Assembly (NCBI GenBank): GCA_963776845.1
Contig: CAVZOJ010000005.1
Coordinates: 124,001-188,000 of the forward strand
Reading direction: 5' to 3'
Length of the DNA: 64,000 bases
Origin: Roseitranquillus sp963776845
Lineage (GTDB): Bacteria; Pseudomonadota; Alphaproteobacteria; Rhodobacterales; Rhodobacteraceae
The notes below the pieces were generated by a model, which saw only the letters and a program-made list of their open reading frames with translations, had not been told where the DNA came from and did not search any database. Position numbers and translations under genes: made by a program. This document shows, piece after piece, positions 1 to 10,898 of this stretch (its first letter is position 1; every line of letters starts with the position of its first letter).

Positions 1-442
1 TCGGCGCTGGGTCGAGATAGGGCGGGCTTGCGCCGCCGAGCGGCTGGTTGGTGTCGACGAACTGGGTAAAGTGCGGCGTGCTCGTCGGCGCCGTACCGTT
101 CTGATAGACCAGTCTGATGTTGCCACCTACGACGGGCAGGCCGTTGCCTGCTGAGCCGGTGCTTCCCGCGTCATACGTGTCGACGGTAATCGCATCGCCC
201 GTGCTGCCGCCCTGGTTGATCGTGTAACCGCTGAACTGCCCACCGTACGAGTTGTTGAAAGAACTCGTGTTGAAGTCTGCCGACGAGAGCGCCTGAAGCG
301 GTTTCAGCTCCACAACGACCGAGCCGTCCGGCGTGATGAAGCGATCTACCGAGTTTGGATCGGTCAGGCTGATCGTAGCCGCGTGGACGGGACCGGCAGC
401 GAACAACAGAGCGGCCGCCAAAGTACTCCGAAATCGATCCAC
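1..442 (-). CDS. Secreted protein of unknown function, 3' end outside the window
   Basis: The reading frame opens with GTG at 442, preceded by GGGAGGAAC at a good distance, and stays open for 147 codons to the window edge. The first 22 or so residues form a typical Sec signal peptide (basic start, Leu/Ala-rich core, ending in a VHAA-type cleavage site). The mature part is rich in Ser, Thr, Asn and Gly, as in extracellular or surface proteins. I do not recognise a family. The neighbour msrB is also on the minus strand and lies upstream. Confidence 0.7.
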   Translation of the reverse strand, partial: MDRFRSTLAAALLFAAGPVHAATISLTDPNSVDRFITPDGSVVVELKPLQALSSADFNTSSFNNSYGGQFSGYTINQGGSTGDAITVDTYDAGSTGSAGNGLPVVGGNIRLVYQNGTAPTSTPHFTQFVDTNQPLGGASPPYLDPAP

Positions 443-524
443 AATCGTTCCTCCCGAAAATAAAATTTTCGAAGAGGTAGTTCTGACGCAATATCTGGCA
501 ACTCGAATGCTGCGCCGCCGCCCG

Positions 525-935
525 TCAGCGCTCCGGCTCGAAGTTCAGCGCGACCCCGTTGATGCAGTAGCGCAGGCCGGTGGGTTGCGGCCCGTCGGGA
601 AAGACATGGCCCAGATGCGCGTCGCACCGGTCGCAGTGCACCTCGGTCCGGCGCATGAACAGCGAGCGGTCTTCCTTCTCGCCCACCGGCGCGCCGTCGG
701 CGGGCTTGTAGAACGACGGCCAGCCGGTGCCGCTCTCGAATTTGTGGGCCTGGTCGAAGAGCGGGACGCCGCAGCAGACGCAGGTGAACGTCCCGGGCTC
801 CTTGGGGAAATCGTCATGCGTGCCGGCACGTTCGGTGCCATGCTTGCGGGTCACCTTGTAGGCCAGGGGGTCGAGCTGCTCGCGCCACTCCGCATCGCTC
901 TTCTCGACCCGGTCCGTCACCACCTTGTCCATCAT
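525..935 (-). CDS. msrB: Peptide-methionine (R)-S-oxide reductase MsrB
   Basis: Repairs oxidised methionine by reducing the R-sulfoxide in proteins; cytosolic, since no signal peptide is present. At 136 residues it has the normal length of a single-domain MsrB. Two CxxC pairs (C52/C55 and C101/C104) form the structural zinc site, the GTGWPSF motif is present near residue 68, and the catalytic cysteine is C124 in RYCINGVALNF. No resolving cysteine in the usual position is obvious. A GGAGC ribosome site precedes two adjacent ATG codons; either could be used. Confidence 0.96.
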   Translation of the reverse strand: MMDKVVTDRVEKSDAEWREQLDPLAYKVTRKHGTERAGTHDDFPKEPGTFTCVCCGVPLFDQAHKFESGTGWPSFYKPADGAPVGEKEDRSLFMRRTEVHCDRCDAHLGHVFPDGPQPTGLRYCINGVALNFEPER

Positions 936-1023
936 CGTTGCTCCGCTGTCATGTCTTGCCGCCAGACGGCCTTGGGCACATCATCTAGGCGCGGCACCCG
1001 CGCATCCAAGGAGGGAGCAGCCC

Positions 1024-1761
1024 GTGACGCAGGTACGGTACACGGCGCGCGTCGCCGCCTCCCCGGATGACATCGAGCGGGCGCAAAGGCTGCGCCACGC
1101 CGCATTCATCGCCGCGACCGGCGCCGCCCCGCGCTCGGGCGAGCGCGACACGGACGATCACGACGCGCTCTGCCGGCACGTCCTGGTCGAGGATGCGGCG
1201 GCCGACCTCGTCTGCACGTTCCGGATGCTGCCGATGGAGGGCGGTGCCGAGATCGGCAGCAGCTACGCCGCGCGGCACTACGGTCTCGCCGCGCTCGAGG
1301 CGTTCGAGGGACCGATGATGGAGATCGGCCGCTTCTGCATCCGCCCCGGCGTCACCGATCCGGACGTCCTTCGCGTCGCCTGGGGCGCCATCGCGCGCAT
1401 GGTCGAGGAGGCGGACGTCCGGCTGCTCTTCGGCTGCTCCTCGTTCCGGGGGACCGAGCCGGGCGACTACGAGGACGCCTTCGCGCTCCTCAGCGAGCGC
1501 CATCTCGCCCCGCGCCGCTGGCTGCCGCGGGTCAAGGCGCCCCAGGTCTTCCGCTTCGGCCGCCGCCGTCGCCGGCCCGACCCGCAGAGGGCGATGCGGA
1601 CGATGCCGCCGCTTCTGCGGTTCTACCTCACCCTCGGCGGCTGGGTGTCGGACCACGCGGTGATCGATCGCGACCTCGACACGCTGCACGTCTTCACAGC
1701 GCTCGAGACGAAGGCGATTCCCGCCGCACGGGCGAAGTTCCTGCGCGCCGGCATGGCCTGA
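1024..1761 (+). CDS. olsB: L-ornithine N-alpha-acyltransferase (OlsB-like), ornithine lipid synthesis
   Basis: A 245-residue GNAT-fold acyltransferase of the family annotated as ornithine-acyl-ACP N-acyltransferase or hemolysin-like. In the family it transfers a 3-hydroxyacyl chain from acyl-ACP to ornithine, giving the lyso-ornithine lipid that OlsA completes. The core motif EIGRFCIRP (about residue 100) and the following GCSSF segment are characteristic. I chose GTG 1024 because AAGGAGGG lies at 1008-1015; an ATG-started extension upstream would run through the region divergent to msrB. No olsA partner is visible here. Confidence 0.85.
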   Translation: MTQVRYTARVAASPDDIERAQRLRHAAFIAATGAAPRSGERDTDDHDALCRHVLVEDAAADLVCTFRMLPMEGGAEIGSSYAARHYGLAALEAFEGPMMEIGRFCIRPGVTDPDVLRVAWGAIARMVEEADVRLLFGCSSFRGTEPGDYEDAFALLSERHLAPRRWLPRVKAPQVFRFGRRRRRPDPQRAMRTMPPLLRFYLTLGGWVSDHAVIDRDLDTLHVFTALETKAIPAARAKFLRAGMA

Positions 1762-1782
1762 GCCGGACGCCCGCAGCCGCGG

Positions 1783-1947
1783 TCAGGGCAGGTACCATTC
1801 GGGAAGCGGCGGCTGATCCTCGGCGCGCGGTCCGCGTCCTGCGCGCAGCAGTCGCGCCGCCTGCTCCGAACGCGCCTTGTGGCCGAGCGCGATGTAGTGG
1901 CGGGCGTCGATCGAGCCGTCGGGGCTGCGCTGAATGGGGTCGGTCAT
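1783..1947 (-). CDS. Small conserved-looking protein, 54 residues, unknown function
   Basis: ATG at 1947 is preceded by ATGGAGGCTTTC, a good ribosome site. The product is basic in the middle (KARSEQAARLLRAGRG) and ends with a proline-rich PPLPEWYLP tail. It contains no signal or membrane segment. I recall similar short proteins in Rhodobacterales but cannot name a family. It is convergent with olsB and divergent from the regulator that begins at 2096. Confidence 0.55.
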   Translation of the reverse strand: MTDPIQRSPDGSIDARHYIALGHKARSEQAARLLRAGRGPRAEDQPPLPEWYLP

Positions 1948-2095
1948 GAAAGCCTCCATCGGTTCACGCGATGCAGCCTCCGCGAAAAGCGGCGCGCGCG
2001 CTTTGCGAAGCTCTCCAGAAGTTCTTGTGTTTCTCGCCTGGACCCCTTGCCGTGCTTGCCGGTCGAGAGCGGGCGGCGCTACGCTCGGCAGCGCC

Positions 2096-3280
2096 ATGAT
2101 CTACAGGTTTGCGGGCTCCGAACTGGACACGGCGCGGCGTGTGTTCCGCCGCGACGGAGAGGTCATCGAGCTCGAGCCGCAAGTCTTCGATCTCATCGCG
2201 CTCTTCGCCCGCCGCGCCGGCGAGGTGATCGGTCACGACGAACTGATCGAGGAGGTCTGGCGCGGCCGGATCGTGTCCGACTCGGCCGTCGCCTCCCGCA
2301 TCGCCGCGGTGCGCCGCGCCACCGGCGACGACGGCAAGCGGCAGGGCATCCTGCGCACGGTGCAGCGCCGCGGCTTCCGGCTCGTTCCCGAGGTCACCGT
2401 CACGGGCGAGGCGCCGGCCGCACCCGCGGCGGCTCCGGCGGAGGTGCGCCAGCATGTCCGCATGGCCCGCTCGCGCGACGGGGCGTCCATCGCCTTCACG
2501 ACGACCGGGAGCGGACCGCCCCTGATGCGCGCCGGCCACTTCCTCACCCACCTCGAGGCGGACTGGCGCAGCCCGGTCTGGCGGCCCCTGCTCGACCGTC
2601 TGGGCGGGCGCTTCAGCGTGACGCGGTACGATCAGCGCGGCACCGGGCTATCCGACGCGTTGCCCCCGGCGCCGTCGCTCTCGGCCTATGTCGACGACCT
2701 GCAGGCGGTGGCGGACGCCGCGGGGCTCGACCGGTTCCCGATCTTCGCCGCGTCCCAGGGCGTGCCGATTGCCATCGCGTTCGCGGCGCGCTGCCCCGAC
2801 CGCGTCACGCGCCTCGCGCTCTATGGCGGCTATGCGCGCGGGCGAAGCGTTCGGGGCACGCCCGAGGACGCCGAGCGCGCCGATGCGATCCTGCGGATCA
2901 TCCGCGACGGCTGGGGCCGATCCGGCGGCGCCTTCGCGCAGGCGTTCACGACGCTCTACATGCCCGACGCAGGGCCCGAGGAGCTGGCCGCAATGGTCGA
3001 GATGCAACTGGCCTCCGCGACGCCCGGGAACGCCGTCGCCCTGTGGCGTGCCATCGATGCATTCGACGTCTCGGCGCTGCTGCAAAGCGTCCGGGCACCG
3101 TCCCTGATCCTGCACGCGCGGGACGACGCGGTTCACCCGGCGTCACAGGCGCGGGTCCTGGCGTCGGGCATCCCCGACGCCGAACTGATGATCCTCGACA
3201 GCCGGAACCACGTGCCGCTGCCGCACGATCCGGCCTGGCAGCACCTCGTCTCCGCGGCGACCGAGTTCCTGTCCGACTGA
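2096..3280 (+). CDS. Winged-helix DNA-binding domain fused to an alpha/beta hydrolase
   Basis: Residues 1-97 form an OmpR/CadC-type winged helix (FDLIALFARRAGEVIGHDELIEEVW, then the RTVQRRGFRLV wing). A short Ala/Pro linker leads to an alpha/beta hydrolase fold at about 117-394. The likely triad is S220 in AASQG (the first Gly of GxSxG is Ala), D343 or D344 in HARDD, and H372 in NHVPLP. No transmembrane helix separates the domains, so this is a soluble regulator that may sense or turn over a small ester or lactone (inference). The longer frame opening at 1934 has no better ribosome site; I took ATG 2096. Confidence 0.8.
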   Translation: MIYRFAGSELDTARRVFRRDGEVIELEPQVFDLIALFARRAGEVIGHDELIEEVWRGRIVSDSAVASRIAAVRRATGDDGKRQGILRTVQRRGFRLVPEVTVTGEAPAAPAAAPAEVRQHVRMARSRDGASIAFTTTGSGPPLMRAGHFLTHLEADWRSPVWRPLLDRLGGRFSVTRYDQRGTGLSDALPPAPSLSAYVDDLQAVADAAGLDRFPIFAASQGVPIAIAFAARCPDRVTRLALYGGYARGRSVRGTPEDAERADAILRIIRDGWGRSGGAFAQAFTTLYMPDAGPEELAAMVEMQLASATPGNAVALWRAIDAFDVSALLQSVRAPSLILHARDDAVHPASQARVLASGIPDAELMILDSRNHVPLPHDPAWQHLVSAATEFLSD

Positions 3281-3357
3281 CCGGCCCACCCTGGCCACGC
3301 GGGCGCCGCTGCACGCAGTCCCTTGCGCAGAGGCAGGGGCGCCGCTAGCTCGCGGGA

Positions 3358-5268
<1,911 letters not shown>

Positions 5269-5466
5269 TCCGGCAGGCCCCGCACGGAGGACGTGCGCCA
5301 AAACTTGCCCAGTTCGCGCCAAAATCGCAACGCTATGTGAATTTCGGCTCGCAAGGCGTTACCGAATCCTTGCTAGGCACTTCGGCGCGTTGCATATGGG
5401 GCCGGCATTTAGTGCGCACGCAGGGCGTGTCGCTGCACGCGCCTCAGTCAGATAACGGAGTTCTCC

Positions 5467-6168
5467 ATGAAGAAGCTCGCATTGGTTTCGTCCGCTGCCA
5501 CGGCCCTCGCCCTCGCCGTCGGCGCATCCGCTCCCGCCTTCGCGGCTGGCCCAGTTCCGGTCATGGAAGAGCCGGTCGTGATGGCGCCCGCTCCGATGAT
5601 GCCCTCGACGGACTGGACCGGTCCCTATGTCGGCGGCCAGCTCGGGTGGGGCTGGATCAGCGGCGACTCGAACCTCGACGGGTCGGACTTCGGCTTTGAC
5701 GGCGACGTCGACGCCGACTTTGACGGCAACGGCGTCATCGGCGGTTTCACCGCCGGCTACCGCTATGATTTCGGACAGTTCGTCGCCGGCGGCGAGGTTC
5801 AGTACGACTGGGCCCACAACGAGTTCGACGAGCTCGACATCAACACCACCGACATCGACGCGCAGATCGACCTCGAGGAAGAGGCCGGCTCGCTCAACTC
5901 GATCTGGCGCGTCAAGGGCATCGCCGGCTATGACCTCGGCCGCACGCTCATCTACGGCTCGGCAGGCTATGCCCATGCCAGCGGCGAGGTCGGCGGCGAC
6001 GATGCAGACGCCGACGGCTGGCTGGTCGGTGCCGGCGCCGACTACATGATCCGCGACAACGTCACCATCGGTGGCGAACTGATGTATCATCAGTTCAGCG
6101 ACTTCGGGTTCAAGGGATCGGACCTCGACGCGACGACGTTCCAGGCGAAAGTGACGTATCGCTTCTGA
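5467..6168 (+). CDS. Outer-membrane beta-barrel protein, Omp25/RopB type
   Basis: 233 residues. A Sec signal peptide ends near AFA (about residue 26), a Pro/Met-rich linker follows, then the DWTGPYVGGQLGWGW motif that opens small eight-stranded barrels of the Omp25 or OmpW-like group. Gly/Asp/Tyr-rich alternating strands follow and the chain ends TYRF, the C-terminal Phe used by the BAM complex. It is a paralogue of the gene at 6327. A good hairpin terminator follows it, so the two are probably separate transcription units. Confidence 0.88.
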   Translation: MKKLALVSSAATALALAVGASAPAFAAGPVPVMEEPVVMAPAPMMPSTDWTGPYVGGQLGWGWISGDSNLDGSDFGFDGDVDADFDGNGVIGGFTAGYRYDFGQFVAGGEVQYDWAHNEFDELDINTTDIDAQIDLEEEAGSLNSIWRVKGIAGYDLGRTLIYGSAGYAHASGEVGGDDADADGWLVGAGADYMIRDNVTIGGELMYHQFSDFGFKGSDLDATTFQAKVTYRF

Positions 6169-6186
6169 GCGATCTGCTCGTCGAAA

Positions 6187-6215
6187 AAGACGCCCCGGCA
6201 GGTCCGGGGCGTCTT
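6187..6215 (+). terminator. Rho-independent terminator after the first Omp gene
   Basis: A 12-bp perfect stem (AAGACGCCCCGG and its complement) with a 5-nt loop lies 19 bp after the stop codon. The run of T after the stem is short. Confidence 0.8.
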
Positions 6216-6326
6216 GTGTCACGTGACGGCGGCGTGAATTGACTTTCCCGCGATGAAGATACATCCATCGGCATGGCAACGGTCGTAAGCGATGTGTCGC
6301 GCACCGGCCTGACAGGGGATCCGCCG

Positions 6327-6899
6327 ATGTTTCAGCGTCTTTTCCAAGCTTCGTGCGTCGCCGCGCTCGCCGGCACGGTCGCGGCGGTCTCCGGCATCGC
6401 ACCGGCCGCGGCACAGGGCATGGGCGGCGAGGTCGACTGGACCGGACCCTACGCCGGTGTCGAGTTCGGCCAGAGCATCGCGGACATGAGCAGCGGCGAT
6501 GACGGCAAGGGCACGGCCGTCGGGGTGCAGGGCGGCTACCGTCACGATTTCGGCAGCTTCGTCCTCGGCGGCGAGGCGCAGTACGACTGGACCGACCTCG
6601 ACGTCGGCGACGGTCAGGGCTCGGTCGACGGCCTCGGCCAGCTCAAGGTCGATGCCGGCTACGATGTCGGGCCGTGGCTGTTCTACGGCACGCTCGGCGC
6701 AAGCTACGCCCGGGCCGAGTTCGAGGGCGACGACTACGACGAATGGGGCTGGCTCGGCGGCGTCGGCGCCGACTACCTCGTCACCGACCGCTTCGCCATC
6801 GGCGCCGAGGTGCTGCACCACGGCTTCGGCGAGCTTGGCGACACCGGGCGCGACTTCGACGCGACCACGGTCGAGGCCGGCGTCACCTTCCGCTTCTAG
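6327..6899 (+). CDS. Outer-membrane beta-barrel protein, paralogue of the preceding gene
   Basis: 190 residues. The signal peptide ends at PAAAQ, then VDWTGPYAGVEFG repeats the barrel-opening motif of the upstream paralogue and the chain ends TFRF. I chose ATG 6327 because it gives a proper signal peptide and GGGGAT lies upstream; an in-frame ATG at 6273 would add 18 residues before the signal. Its last 17 bp overlap the end of the convergent gene on the minus strand. Confidence 0.85.
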   Translation: MFQRLFQASCVAALAGTVAAVSGIAPAAAQGMGGEVDWTGPYAGVEFGQSIADMSSGDDGKGTAVGVQGGYRHDFGSFVLGGEAQYDWTDLDVGDGQGSVDGLGQLKVDAGYDVGPWLFYGTLGASYARAEFEGDDYDEWGWLGGVGADYLVTDRFAIGAEVLHHGFGELGDTGRDFDATTVEAGVTFRF

Positions 6900-7245
6900 C
6901 GTCAGCGGCCGCCGGGGCTCCTCCCAGCGCCTGGCGCAGGCGCTTCGGCAGCGCGTCGCGCACCGTCTCGTACGATGCGCGCAGCCGCTCCTCCAGCGCG
7001 TCATCGTCCCACCGCAGCCGCACCCAGCCGCCGCGCTTCAGGTAGGGCGCGCGCTCGGCCAGCCCCAGGTCGATCAGGAACTCGGCGCTGCCCTCGTCGC
7101 GGCACTTCACCGTCACCCCGCCCTCGCCGCAGATGCAGAACATCTTGCCGCCGACCTTCCAGACGAAAGTGCCCGGCCCGAAGGGCTCGCTCCGCTCGGC
7201 TCCGGGCCACGACGCCACGATGATGTCGAGCCGCCCCTGATCCAT
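6883..7245 (-). CDS. MmcQ/YjbR family protein
   Basis: 120 residues starting at ATG 7245. The motif SEPFGPGTFVWKVGGKMFCICG near the N terminus is typical of the MmcQ/YjbR family, whose fold resembles a DNA-binding CyaY-like domain; the biochemical role is not established. An upstream extension is possible in frame but lacks support, whereas AAGGAGAGC stands right before ATG 7245. The 3' end overlaps the second Omp gene tail-to-tail. Confidence 0.85.
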   Translation of the reverse strand: MDQGRLDIIVASWPGAERSEPFGPGTFVWKVGGKMFCICGEGGVTVKCRDEGSAEFLIDLGLAERAPYLKRGGWVRLRWDDDALEERLRASYETVRDALPKRLRQALGGAPAAADARSGR

Positions 7246-7427
7246 CCCGCTCTCCTTTCCGCCTGCCCACGTTTCTATTGGCAGCGGCGCCAGGGCGCGA
7301 TACACGCTCTGTCCATGACCCGCGCCGCCGCAATCGCGTCCTGCATTACCCGCTGATCCTCGGCGGGCCGGTCGACTTTCGCAAACCCACACGATCCGGT
7401 ATGGCCCGCCCCACCAAGGGAAGCCCG

Positions 7428-8855
7428 ATGACCGAGATCCGCCTGACGAACTCGCTGACCCGCCGCAAGGAGGTGTTCCAGCCGATCGACCCGTCGAACG
7501 TGCGGATGTATGTCTGCGGCCCCACCGTCTACGACCGCGCGCATCTCGGCAACGCCCGGCCCGCCGTCGTCTTCGACGTCCTCTTCCGCCTGCTCCGGCA
7601 CGTCTACGGCGAGGATCACGTCACCTACGTCCGCAACATCACCGACATCGACGACAAGATCATCGTCCGCGCCAACGAGACCGGCCGGCCGATCGACCAG
7701 ATCACCGACGAGACGACGCGCTGGTACATCGACGACATGGCCGCCCTCGGTACGCTGCAGCCGACGCACATGCCCCGCGCCACCGGCCATGTCGGCGCAG
7801 ATGGTCGCCTTCATCGAGGAGCTGATCCGTAAGGGCCACGCGTATCAGGCCGAGGGCCACGTCCTCTTCTCCGTCGCCTCCGACCCCGACTACGGGTCGC
7901 TCTCGGGCCGCTCTGTCGACGACATGATCGCCGGCGCCCGGGTGGAGGTCGCGCCGTACAAGCGCGACCCGATGGACTTCGTCCTGTGGAAGCCGTCGAC
8001 CTCCGACCAGCCCGGCTGGGACTCCCCCTGGGGCCGCGGCCGCCCCGGCTGGCACATCGAGTGCTCCGCGATGGCCCGCGACCTCCTCGGGGATCGCTTC
8101 GACATCCACGGCGGCGGCGCCGACCTGATGTTTCCGCACCACGAGAACGAGATCGCCCAGTCGCACTCCGCCGGCGACCCCTTCGCCAACGTCTGGCTGC
8201 ACAACGAGATGCTCCAGGTCGAGGGCCGCAAGATGTCGAAGTCCCTCGGCAACTTCTTCACCGTCCGCGACCTCCTCGAACAGGGCTGGCCCGGCGAAGT
8301 CATCCGGTTGGTCTTCCTCGGCACGCACTACAGGAAGCCGATGGATTGGACCCTTGAAAAGGCTCGGCAGGCGGAGGCCACTCTGCGGAACTGGCGACGG
8401 AAGATCACAGGCTTCCGGCTGCAGCATCGGGATCCGCCGAATGTAATCCTCCGAGCATTGGAGAACGATCTCAACACCCCGCAAGCCATCGCAGAATTGG
8501 GTAAATTCGCCCGGAAAGGGGCTGCGTCCGACCTACTCGCCGGCGCCAATCTCTTGGGGCTACTGGAGCCTAAGATGGGCGGCTGGGACACAATTGAGAA
8601 CGAAGACGAACTTGATGACTTGGTCGGAGACATTGCTGCTGCGCGGGCAAAGGCACGGGAGGAGAAGGATTACGAGAAAGCCGATCAGCTTCGCGGTGAA
8701 CTCAGCAGGGCTGGTATCGTGGTGACGGATTATCCGAATGGTCGATTTGAATGGGTCGCGCTCCGGGATCACTCGATCGAGGAAGTTCGGAGATCCAAAC
8801 TATGGTCGACCCAACCAAGTCCGAGATCACGCGATGACTTCGCTCAAACCGAGCG
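7428..8855 (+). CDS. cysS: Cysteinyl-tRNA synthetase, one frameshift, 3' end unclear
   Basis: Charges tRNA-Cys. CGPTVYDRAHLGNARP near residue 24 gives the first zinc ligand and the HIGH-type HLGN motif; WHIECSAM and HHENEIAQS carry the other zinc ligands; RKMSKSLGN is the KMSKS loop. The frame shifts by one extra base near 7790 (GHVG to AQMVAFIEELI), so the protein is read in two frames. After the usual domain end (DYEKADQLRGELSRAG, about 8710) the open frame continues past the expected stop through a palindromic block to 9261. Base composition falls from about 8330 to 8850 compared with the first part. The end given here is my estimate. Confidence 0.85.
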
Positions 8856-8859
8856 CAGA

Positions 8860-8993
8860 GGGCCGCGCCCGACCCTGGGAGGGCGCCTGCCGAGGGCCCG
8901 TCGTCGGCGCTTTATCCCCCAATCCCCGGACGACGGCGGAGCGGCAACCGACATCGCCACGCGCCCTCCCGGAGGGAGGGTCGGGCGCGGCCC
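8860..8993. repeat. 134-bp nested palindrome behind cysS
   Basis: Outer arms are 17 bp and perfect (8860-8876 with 8977-8993). Inner arms of 10 bp follow at once (8877-8886 with 8961-8970), leaving a 6-nt bulge on one side. A third imperfect pair (CCGTCGTC with GACGACGG) lies in the middle. The whole block could fold into one long hairpin and is open in the cysS frame. Confidence 0.85.
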
Positions 8994-9131
8994 GGGCTGG
9001 TCGCCCGCGCCGGGGCAGGGTCGGAGCCTGCGCCTGGCTCTCCGCCCGGCACCTCGGCTCGAAGCGCGGATATGGGCCGCCTCCAATCCGTTGCCGGACA
9101 CACCTGTGACGCGCGCGGGTCGCGGGCGGAA

Positions 9132-9151
9132 CAGGCAACGGGCGTTGCCTG
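9132..9151. repeat. Small perfect hairpin upstream of the citramalate synthase gene
   Basis: CAGGCAACG and its inverse CGTTGCCTG are separated by two bases. It may be an operator or a weak terminator; no T-run follows. Confidence 0.5.
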
Positions 9152-9190
9152 CCTCGCCACACGACCGCACGTACAATCCCGCCCGCGTTC

Positions 9191-9206
9191 TGTACGGAAA
9201 CGTACA
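9191..9206. promoter_or_regulatory. Palindromic operator, distal site before cimA
   Basis: TGTACGGAAACGTACA has 6-bp perfect arms around a 4-nt centre. A sister site lies 32 bp downstream, three helical turns away, and a half-site CGTACA sits at 9170. Such pairs are typical of TetR-type dimers, but the regulator is not in this window. Confidence 0.7.
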
Positions 9207-9222
9207 AAGCCGGGTCTCGAAA

Positions 9223-9238
9223 TGTACGAAAACGTACA
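9223..9238. promoter_or_regulatory. Palindromic operator, proximal site before cimA
   Basis: TGTACGAAAACGTACA matches the distal site in 15 of 16 positions and ends 19 bp before the start codon at 9258, where a bound protein would block initiation. Confidence 0.7.
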
Positions 9239-9257
9239 AGAGGCGAGGATCCGACCA

Positions 9258-10898
9258 ATGACCCGCGAGCGGCTCTGGCTCTACGACACCACCCTCCGCG
9301 ACGGTCAGCAGACCCAGGGGGTGCAGTTCTCGGCGGCCGAAAAGACCCGGATCGCCCAGGCGCTCGACCGTCTCGGCGTCGACTATATCGAGGGTGGCTG
9401 GCCCGGCGCGAACCCGACGGACAGCGCGTTTTTCGCAGATGCGCCAGAGACTTCCGCGACGTTCTGCGCCTTCGGCATGACCAAGCAGAGCCGGCCGGTC
9501 GGCAGAGAACGACGACGTCCTCGCCGCGGTCCTCGACGCCCGGACGCCGGCGGTCTGCCTCGTCGGCAAGACCCACGACTACCACGTCGAGAAGGCGCTC
9601 GGCTGCACCCTCGACGAAAACGTTGAGAACATAGAGAAATCTCTCGCTCACGTCGCATCCAAGGGCCGCGAGGCCCTGTTCGACGCCGAGCACTTCTTCG
9701 ACGGCTACAAGGCCGACCCGAGCTACGCCGTGACCTGCCTGCACGCCGCCCTAAGCGCGGGAAGCCGCTGGATAATCCTCTGCGACACCAACGGCGGCAC
9801 GCTACCGTCCGAGATCGCGCGCATCACCGAAGCGGTGATCGCCTCCGGCATTCCCGGCGACCGCCTCGGCATCCACTGCCACAACGACACCGAGCAGGCG
9901 GTGGCAGGCTCCCTCGCCGCCGTCGACGCCGGCGCGCGACAGGTCCAGGGGACCCTCAACGGCCTGGGAGAGCGCTGCGGCAATGCCAGCCTCACGTCGC
10001 TCATCCCCACGTTATTGCTAAAGAAATCCTACGCCGACAGCTTCGAGATCGGCGTCACGGAAGAGGCGCTCGCCGGGCCTCACCCGCACCTCGCGGATGC
10101 TCGACGACATCCTGAACCGGGTCCCGACCCGTGTCGGCCCCCTATGTCGGCGCCTCGGCCTTCGCGCACAAGGCGGGCCTGCACGCCAGCGCCATCGCCA
10201 AGGACCCCACGACCTACGAGCACATCGACCCGCAAGCCGTTGGAAACGCGCGCATCGTTCCAATGTCGAACCAGGCGGGGCAGTCCAACCTGCGCGCCCG
10301 GCTCGTCGAGATGGGCCTCGAGGTCGCGACCGGCGATCCGGCCCTCGCCCGCATCCTGAAAACCGTGAAGGACCGGGAGGATACGGGCTATTCCTACGAC
10401 ACCGCACAGGCCAGCTTCGAACTGGTGGCGCGGCAGGAACTCGGCCGCCTGCCGGAGTTCTTCGAGGTCAAGCGCTACCGCGTCACGGTGGAGCGGAGAA
10501 AGAACAAGTACAACCAGATGGTTAGCCTCTCAGAGGCGGTCGTGGTGGTGAAGGTCGGCGACCGCAAGATGCTGTCGGTCTCCGAGAGCATGGACGCAGC
10601 TGGGACCGACCGTGGCCCGGTCAACGCGCTCTCCAAGGCGCTCGGCAAGGATCTCGGGCCATATCAGCAGTTTATCGACGATATCCGCCTGGTCGACTTC
10701 AAGGTCCGGATCACCCAGGGCGGTACCGAGGCCGTCACCCGCGTCGTCATCGACTACGAGGACGGGCAGGGGCGCCGCTGGGCCACCGTCGGCGTCTCGC
10801 CCAACATCGTCGATGCCTCGTTCGAGGCGCTGCTCGACGGGATCAACTGGAAATTGGTCCGCGATTGCGGAGAGTTGCCGATCGAGGCTACGGCGTGA
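9258..10898 (+). CDS. cimA: Citramalate synthase, LeuA-type (CimA), three frameshifts
   Basis: Condenses pyruvate and acetyl-CoA to citramalate for isoleucine synthesis in this branch of the alpha-isopropylmalate synthase family. The N-terminal barrel opens with LYDTTLRDGQQTQG; the metal-binding HCHNDTEQAV and GLGERCGNASL motifs follow, and the C terminus is a LeuA regulatory domain. The length (about 546 codons) suits this family. Reading requires skipping one extra base at about 9492, 10075 and 10118; each repair restores conserved sequence (KQSGRSAENDD, LAGLTRTSRMLD, RSAPYVGASAFAHKAG). Start ATG 9258 follows two operator palindromes. The stop overlaps the GTG of the next gene. Confidence 0.88.
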
